DNA of 26,352 nt from Acidimicrobiia bacterium (GTDB lineage Bacteria; Actinomycetota; Acidimicrobiia; Acidimicrobiales; Acidimicrobilacustridaceae): the NCBI GenBank assembly GCA_018882825.1, contig VERC01000001.1, positions 1 through 26,352 of the forward strand, written 5' to 3'. Shown piece by piece: positions 22,387 to 26,352 of the stretch. The translations under genes and the position numbers were made by a program. A model generated the notes under the pieces. It ran no database searches, was not told the DNA's origin, and saw only the letters and a program-made list of their open reading frames with translations. The first letter of the stretch is position 1. Each line of letters starts with the position of its first letter.

Positions 22387-23588
22387 GCCACCGTTCCGTC
22401 GGCGAACAGCGCGTCGATCTCGGCGTCCGATCGGCCGAGATCGGCGAGGACCTGGCGGGTGTGCTCCCCCAGTCCCGGCGCCGCGGCACGGGCCTGCCAC
22501 GGCGTGCCGTAGAAGTCCGAGGGGCTGGCCACGCGCATGACCGGTCCGTCGGCCTCGGGCACCTCGACGAAGGCCCCGGCGGCGTGCACCTGATCGTCGA
22601 CCAGCACGTCATCGATCTCGTTGACCGGGGCCCAGAACATGTCGGGTTCGGTGTCGAAGATGGCCGCCCATTCGTCGCGGGTCCGGGTGGCGAAGATGGC
22701 ATCGAGTTCGGCGATGAGCGCGGTGGCGTTCTCCCGCCGACCCTCGGGTGTGGAGTAGGGACCCTCGGTCAGCCACTCGGGATGACCGACGCAGCGGGCC
22801 AGCGGCGGCCAGTGGCGGGCGGCCTCCTGTCCGATCAGCCAGATGCCGCGTCCGTCGCCGCACACGTAGTTGTTCATGGCCGGGTTGATCATCGACTCGC
22901 GACGACCGATGCCGATGTGTTCGCCCCACCCGAGCGTGATCGAGAGGTCGAACCCCAACGTGTAGACGCCCTGCCGCACGAGCGAGGTCGACACGAGCTG
23001 TCCCCGACCGGTGCGCTCGCGGGCGTACAACGCGGCGCACACCGCGGCCGATGCCGAACTGCCCGTCGGGTGATCTCCCATGCCGCCGCGCTGGAACGGC
23101 AGCGGGCCGTCGGGCGCCCGCAACAGCGACGCCACTCCGGACCGGGCCCAGAACCCACCGATGTCGTAGGCGGGTCGGTCGGCATCGGGACCGGTCATTC
23201 CGTAGCCGGTGATCAACTGGTAGACGAGGCGCGGATTGCGTTCCATGACCACGTCCGGTCCCAGTCCGAATCGCTCCAGCGCGATGCGACGCAGGTTGGT
23301 GACGAAGACGTCGGCGTCGTCGAGCAGTTCGAGCGCGAGGTCGCGCCCTGCCGGTGTGCGCACATCGAGGGCGATCGATCGCTTCGAGCGGTTGTCCATC
23401 TCGAAAACGGGGTTGTCCGGCATCATCGTCCCGAACAGCGCCTGGTAGGTGCGAGCAGGATCACCACCGCCGGGCGGCTCGATCTTCACCACGTCGGCGC
23501 CCCAATCGGCCAGGATCCCGGCACACGCCGGACCGGCCACCCACATCGCCAACTCGACGACCTTCACACCTTCCAACGGACCCGACAT
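22383..23588 (-). CDS. class III CoA-transferase / alpha-methylacyl-CoA racemase family (CaiB/BaiF)
   Basis: This 401-residue protein has the family fold signatures: VVELAMWVAGP (10-20), LADWGADVVKIEPPGGGDP (26-44), a DNRSKRSIALD block (65-75) and the conserved Asp142 in AYDIGGFWARSG, the residue that forms the acyl-anhydride or acts as base. The family includes formyl-CoA transferase, carnitine CoA-transferase and methylacyl-CoA racemase (Mcr/AMACR), so it either moves CoA to a new acid or epimerises an alpha-methyl branch. The ATG at 23588 has AAGGGGGGAACG before it; an in-frame GTG ten codons earlier is less good. It is the first gene of operon A and is divergent from the lipoprotein gene across a 105-base gap. 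Confidence 0.9.
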   Translation of the reverse strand: MSGPLEGVKVVELAMWVAGPACAGILADWGADVVKIEPPGGGDPARTYQALFGTMMPDNPVFEMDNRSKRSIALDVRTPAGRDLALELLDDADVFVTNLRRIALERFGLGPDVVMERNPRLVYQLITGYGMTGPDADRPAYDIGGFWARSGVASLLRAPDGPLPFQRGGMGDHPTGSSASAAVCAALYARERTGRGQLVSTSLVRQGVYTLGFDLSITLGWGEHIGIGRRESMINPAMNNYVCGDGRGIWLIGQEAARHWPPLARCVGHPEWLTEGPYSTPEGRRENATALIAELDAIFATRTRDEWAAIFDTEPDMFWAPVNEIDDVLVDDQVHAAGAFVEVPEADGPVMRVASPSDFYGTPWQARAAAPGLGEHTRQVLADLGRSDAEIDALFADGTVA

Positions 23589-23652
23589 CGTTCCCCCCTT
23601 CGACTCCGAGCCTCGCACATCGGCCTGCCACCGGATGCGGTGACCCGCCGCG

Positions 23653-23658
23653 TACGCT
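23653..23658 (+). promoter_or_regulatory. candidate -10 box (TACGCT) for the lipoprotein gene
   Basis: CGTACGCTCTCG lies 36 bases upstream of the lipoprotein ATG. TACGCT fits TANNNT and would give a leader of about 29 bases that carries the GGAGG site (23685-23689). No convincing -35 box is seen at 17-18 bases. Confidence 0.3.
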
Positions 23659-23693
23659 CTCGCCGACCTTCCACCCCCCTACCCGGAGGACCG

Positions 23694-24389
23694 ATGAACC
23701 CGACCTTCCCCCATCGCCGTCGCCGACTGATCGGCGCTGTCGCTCTCGGCCTGACCCTGGTGGCCGGGGCTGCGGCGTGCAGCAGCGGGAGCAAGACCCC
23801 GGCGACCACGACGACCACGGCGGCGCCCACCCCCACCACCTCGGGCGCCAAGCCGGTGAGCACGCTCACCAAGGCCGACATCGTGCAGATGCAGGAGTGG
23901 CTCGACGCCGTGGGCTGCGATGTGGGCAACAACGACGGGGTCATCGGCCCGCTCACCGTGGCCAGCCTCAAGTCGTTCCAGAAGGGCGCCGGGCTGAACG
24001 TCGACGGGGTGTACGGACCCAAGACCAAGGCGGCGCTGTCGGCCGACGCCCAGGCCAAGAAGAAGGTGTGCACGCCGCCGCCCATCCCCACCCCCCCGGT
24101 GGGGCCGACCGGCGCGGCGGCCGCCTGCACCTCGAGCGCACTGCAGGCCGGACTCGAACCGACCCTGACCGAGGGCGCCGACGTGAAGATCGACGGATTC
24201 GGTTGTGACAGCGGTTGGGCCTACGCGTGGGTCACCATCACGCCCAAGTCCGACCCGTCGAACTCGATCACCGTGACCGAGGTGATGGCGTCTCGCGACG
24301 GCAAGTGGGTGGCGCAGAGCCGCGCCGCGGTGTGCGTGGCCGGGAAGATGCCGAAGGTCGTCTACGACAACGGCTGTCTGGTCAACTGA
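23694..24389 (+). CDS. peptidoglycan-binding-domain lipoprotein
   Basis: This 231-residue protein is exported and lipid-anchored: it has a basic start (HRRRRL, 7-12), a hydrophobic run and a lipobox ending in AAAC with C29. A Thr/Pro/Ala-rich linker follows (35-54). Residues 56-120 form a PG_binding_1 domain, with MQEWLDAVGCDVGNNDGVIG and LNVDGVYGPKTKAAL as its two recognisable halves. A Pro-rich spacer (128-139) leads to a C-terminal domain of about 90 residues that I do not recognise, with Cys at 145, 171, 214 and 228 that could pair in disulfides outside the cell. GGAGG at 23685-23689 sets the start. It is divergent from operon A and probably unrelated in function, acting at the cell wall. 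Confidence 0.9.
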   Translation: MNPTFPHRRRRLIGAVALGLTLVAGAAACSSGSKTPATTTTTAAPTPTTSGAKPVSTLTKADIVQMQEWLDAVGCDVGNNDGVIGPLTVASLKSFQKGAGLNVDGVYGPKTKAALSADAQAKKKVCTPPPIPTPPVGPTGAAAACTSSALQAGLEPTLTEGADVKIDGFGCDSGWAYAWVTITPKSDPSNSITVTEVMASRDGKWVAQSRAAVCVAGKMPKVVYDNGCLVN

Positions 24390-24395
24390 GACGCG

Positions 24396-24410
24396 GACGA
24401 CACTTTCGTC
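24396..24410. terminator. weak hairpin between convergent genes
   Basis: GACGA-CACTT-TCGTC lies in the 27-base gap between the stops of the lipoprotein (+) and esterase (-) genes. A stem of five bases with a T-containing loop might help stop transcription in both directions. The position is the main argument. Confidence 0.25.
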
Positions 24411-24416
24411 GGTTCG

Positions 24417-25373
24417 TCAGACCGCCAGCCGGGCTGCGATCCAGGCGAACTGCGCGTCGTTCCAGGCACGGCTGATCCCGCAGGGGAAGGCCTGGAATCC
24501 ATGCGGCATGTCGGGGGCGACGAACAGTTCGACGTCGCCCCCGGCGGCGGCCCAACGCGGCGCCAGCATGAGCGTGTCGTCGAGCAGATGGTCGGCGGTG
24601 CCCACACTCAGGAAGGCCGGGGGCATGTCGCGCAGGTCGGCGAACAACGGTGAGATGTGCGGAGCGCGGCGCTGTTCGGCCGAGAGCCCGGGCAGGTAGC
24701 ACTCACCGAACATCTCCATACCGTCGGGCGACAACATGTCCGGTCCGGTCGACACCCGCACGCCGCGTTGACTCGGACTGCGGCCCCAGTCGTGCACCCC
24801 GAACACCGAGTTGATGCCGAGCACGTGATCGATGGAATCAAGGTCGTCGCGCACGCGCAATGCCACGGCCACGGCCATGTAGCCACCGGCCGACTCGCCC
24901 CCGATGAGCAACCGGTCGGTTCCCAGTTCGCGTCCGCCGTCGCCCAACAACCAGCGCACCACGGTGATGCCGTCGTCGGGACCGGCGGGGAACGGATGCT
25001 CGGGCGCCTTGCGGTAGTCGACCGACACCACCGCCATGCCGAAGCGCCGGGCGAGTTCGAGGTTGGAGGGATCGTTCATCTCCGGCGCACCGATCACCAT
25101 GCCGCCACCGTGGAAGTGCACGTAGACGGCGGTGGCCGGACCATCGGGGAGGAACAGCCGACAGCGGACGCCGTCGATGGTGCGCTCGATGGCCTCGGGC
25201 ACCGGCGTGTAGGTGCGTTCGAAGGCCCGCCGCATGTGGCGCGCCGCGCCGTGCAGATCGCGCGGCGGCTCGCCATCGGCGGCGAACGCGGCGGCCATCG
25301 CCTCCATGCCGGCCTCGACGACGGCCCGTGCCTCCGGCCGCATCGCCTCGATCTCGTCGGACCACAGTCGCAT
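24417..25373 (-). CDS. alpha/beta hydrolase fold esterase, HSL family
   Basis: This 318-residue enzyme is a hormone-sensitive-lipase-type carboxylesterase. It has HGGG (88-91, oxyanion hole), the nucleophile elbow GESAG (159-163, S161), the acid D261 in GTADHLLDD and H291 in MPHGF, so the catalytic triad is complete. There is no signal peptide, so it is cytoplasmic. The N-terminal 60 residues are helical and Ala/Glu/Arg-rich, as in the cap of this family. The ATG at 25373 has GAGGGGGG upstream. It is convergent with the lipoprotein and divergent from the methyltransferase, so it is a single-gene unit. Short-chain ester hydrolysis is the likely activity; substrate unknown. Confidence 0.92.
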   Translation of the reverse strand: MRLWSDEIEAMRPEARAVVEAGMEAMAAAFAADGEPPRDLHGAARHMRRAFERTYTPVPEAIERTIDGVRCRLFLPDGPATAVYVHFHGGGMVIGAPEMNDPSNLELARRFGMAVVSVDYRKAPEHPFPAGPDDGITVVRWLLGDGGRELGTDRLLIGGESAGGYMAVAVALRVRDDLDSIDHVLGINSVFGVHDWGRSPSQRGVRVSTGPDMLSPDGMEMFGECYLPGLSAEQRRAPHISPLFADLRDMPPAFLSVGTADHLLDDTLMLAPRWAAAGGDVELFVAPDMPHGFQAFPCGISRAWNDAQFAWIAARLAV

Positions 25374-25396
25374 GTCGATCCCCCCTCGTCGTCGCG

Positions 25397-25402
25397 ACCC
25401 TA
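25397..25402 (-). promoter_or_regulatory. candidate -10 box (TAGGGT) for the esterase gene
   Basis: The minus strand of the 70-base divergent gap reads GTCCTAGGGTCGCG. TAGGGT would start transcription about 17 bases before the esterase ATG, leaving room for the GAGGGGGG site. TCGACG lies 19 bases further up as a poor -35. The CTAGGGT word is shared with the permease promoter candidate. Confidence 0.4.
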
Positions 25403-25431
25403 GGACGCCGACTCACGCCCGCGTCGACCGA

Positions 25432-25437
25432 TAGGTT
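25432..25437 (+). promoter_or_regulatory. candidate -10 box (TAGGTT) for a leaderless methyltransferase transcript
   Basis: CGATAGGTTCTGGCC ends at the methyltransferase ATG. TAGGTT fits TANNNT and lies six bases from the ATG, so transcription would begin at the start codon itself. The lack of a purine-rich ribosome binding site agrees with this. A CCGACT at 18 bases is a weak -35 match. Confidence 0.4.
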
Positions 25438-25443
25438 CTGGCC

Positions 25444-26061
25444 ATGGGGTTCTGGAGCCGCGAGGTGGTGCCGAGGTTCATCGACAAGGCGTGCGGCACC
25501 GAGGCCATGCGCAAGGGACGTGACCTGATCGCGCAGGGCCTCTCGGGTGTGGTCGTGGAGATCGGCTTCGGCTCCGGGCTCAACATCGCCAGTTATCCGC
25601 CCGAGGTCACGCTGGTGCACGCCGTCGAACCGTCGACGGTCGGCCGACGACTGGCGGCCGACCGGATCGGCTCCGCTCGGGTGCCGGTCGAGTACGCGGG
25701 TCTGCGGGGCGAGTCGATCGAACTCGACGACGAATCATGTGACGGCGCGCTGTGCACGTTCACGCTGTGCACCGTGCCCGGCGTCGAGCAGGCCCTGCGC
25801 GAGGTGTTCCGGGTGCTCAAGCCCGGCGGACGCTTCCACTTCCTCGAACACGGCCTCGCTCCGGACGAGTCGACCCGCACCTGGCAACGGCGACTGGAAC
25901 CGTTCCAGCTGCGACTGGCCGACGGCTGCCACCTCACCCGCGAACCGGGCGAGCTGGTGCGGGCCGCCGGGTTCGAGATCGAATCGTTGGACAGCGCGTA
26001 CACCAAGGGCCCGAAGCCGTGGGTGTACATGACGATGGGACGCGCCCTCCGACCGACCTGA
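25444..26061 (+). CDS. class I SAM-dependent methyltransferase, METTL7/TMT1-like
   Basis: This 205-residue enzyme has a SAM-binding motif I EIGFGSGLN (39-47), an acidic strand-2 residue in VEPS (61-64), D100 with CTFTLCTVP (104-112) as motif IV, and VLKPGGRFHFLEHG (124-137). A later block, DGCHLTRE (160-167), together with LVRAAGF, resembles from memory the human METTL7/TMT1 thiol methyltransferases and their bacterial homologues more than UbiE. The human enzymes have an N-terminal membrane anchor that is missing here; the protein begins directly with a short polar helix, so it is cytoplasmic. It is transcribed alone, divergently from the esterase. The methyl acceptor could be a thiol, but this rests on similarity only. 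Confidence 0.88.
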   Translation: MGFWSREVVPRFIDKACGTEAMRKGRDLIAQGLSGVVVEIGFGSGLNIASYPPEVTLVHAVEPSTVGRRLAADRIGSARVPVEYAGLRGESIELDDESCDGALCTFTLCTVPGVEQALREVFRVLKPGGRFHFLEHGLAPDESTRTWQRRLEPFQLRLADGCHLTREPGELVRAAGFEIESLDSAYTKGPKPWVYMTMGRALRPT

Positions 26062-26064
26062 TGC

Positions 26065-26107
26065 AGGGCGGCGCCCTCGGCCGGTCGACCTTCAGCCGAT
26101 CTGAAGG
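26065..26107 (+). terminator. hairpins after the methyltransferase gene
   Basis: AGGGC-GGC-GCCCT (26065-26077) follows the stop codon by three bases. CCTTCAG-CCGAT-CTGAAGG (26089-26107, extendable by an A-T pair to 26088/26108) comes next and is followed by the pyrimidine stretch TTCCCTTC. The second stem is the best candidate in the window for an intrinsic terminator. It separates the methyltransferase from the Tat lipoprotein gene. Confidence 0.5.
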
Positions 26108-26134
26108 TTCCCTTCACCGATCCTTTCGGTCGGA

Positions 26135-26155
26135 ATGCACATGATCGTGCGGTGA
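26135..26155 (+). other. six-codon upstream reading frame overlapping the next start
   Basis: ATG CAC ATG ATC GTG CGG TGA encodes M-H-M-I-V-R and its stop overlaps the GTG start of the Tat lipoprotein (GTGA). If translated it could couple initiation of the downstream gene, which lacks a good ribosome binding site of its own. A frame this short can easily be accidental. Confidence 0.25.
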
Positions 26156-26352
26156 CGACCTCCCCCACCGAGTATCCGCTCGAGCCCGAACGCTCGTCCG
26201 ACCTCGCCGAGGACCTCGACGCACCTCCGTCCCGGTCGTTCGGCCGACGACAGGCCCTCCTCGGCCTCGGTGCGGCCGCAGTGGCGGTGACGGCCGTCGC
26301 CTGCGAGCCGGGCGGCGGAACCACCACCACGACCACCGCACCAGCCGTGCCC
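26152..26352 (+). CDS. Tat-exported lipoprotein, N-terminal part only (3' end outside window)
   Basis: Only 67 codons are visible, from a GTG at 26152. After an acidic N-region (residues 7-23) there is a twin-arginine motif S-F-G-R-R-Q-A-L-L (29-37), a hydrophobic stretch of about 14 residues and a lipobox ending in AVAC with C51. Beyond the Cys comes GGG and a run of six Thr, a flexible linker like the one in the lipoprotein at 23694. The Tat signal means the protein folds, often with a cofactor, before export and is then lipid-anchored outside. The mature domain is not in the window, so its function cannot be stated. The long N-region leaves the start uncertain. Confidence 0.75.
   Translation, partial: MTTSPTEYPLEPERSSDLAEDLDAPPSRSFGRRQALLGLGAAAVAVTAVACEPGGGTTTTTTAPAVP

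Noticed and set aside
1..26352. CRISPR arrays, tRNA or rRNA genes, insertion sequences, integrases, phage genes or attachment repeats
   Set aside because: None seen. There are no regularly spaced repeats, no transposase or integrase motifs, and the gaps between genes are all under about 120 bases.

Overview
The window is 26 kb of GC-rich, gene-dense DNA from what looks like a high-GC Actinomycetota, plausibly an uncultured Acidimicrobiia-type lineage. The evidence is a predicted F420-type luciferase-like oxidoreductase, steroid-type FadD and paired acyl-CoA dehydrogenases resembling those of mycobacteria, a TLP1-type thiolase-like protein, a fused LivH-LivM permease, frequent GTG starts, TANNNT-type -10 boxes and Thr-rich linkers after lipoprotein cysteines. 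The taxonomic call is an inference from gene content. There is no tRNA, rRNA, CRISPR array or insertion sequence that I can see, and no gene-free stretch over 300 bases.

From 1 to 23588 all 19 genes lie on the minus strand, so they are transcribed from high to low coordinates. In that order: (A) 23588-19910, a class III CoA-transferase/racemase, an epoxide-hydrolase-like alpha/beta hydrolase and a TLP1 thiolase-like protein, all joined by 4-base stop/start overlaps. (B) 19811-18603, one amidohydrolase behind a palindromic operator candidate and followed by a strong hairpin. (C) 18510-10326, an SDR, an LLM flavin oxidoreductase, a FadD19-like acyl-CoA ligase, a membrane alpha/beta hydrolase, a CPBP-type membrane protease and a two-subunit acyl-CoA dehydrogenase. 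(D) 10209-4841, two tandem paralogous amidohydrolases, an APH-fold kinase and a second acyl-CoA ligase. (E) 4732-1, a branched-chain-amino-acid-type ABC importer (fused permease plus two ATPases), a small membrane protein and the start of a 3-alpha-hydroxysteroid-dehydrogenase-like SDR that runs off the left edge.

From 23694 to the right edge the layout changes to short units: a peptidoglycan-binding lipoprotein (+), an HSL-type esterase (-), a METTL7-like methyltransferase (+) and the first 67 codons of a Tat-exported lipoprotein (+).

Taken together the minus-strand genes look like a CoA-dependent catabolic locus for an imported carboxylic acid or ring compound. The steps suggested are ABC uptake, CoA activation by two ligases or by CoA transfer, dehydrogenation by the acyl-CoA dehydrogenase pair, redox steps by SDR and LLM enzymes, and hydrolysis or ring-cleavage steps by three amidohydrolases and several alpha/beta hydrolases. 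A steroid or terpenoid acid is the best guess for the substrate, but no committed steroid-ring enzyme (KstD, Ksh, Hsa), enoyl-CoA hydratase or solute-binding protein is present here, so the substrate is unproven.
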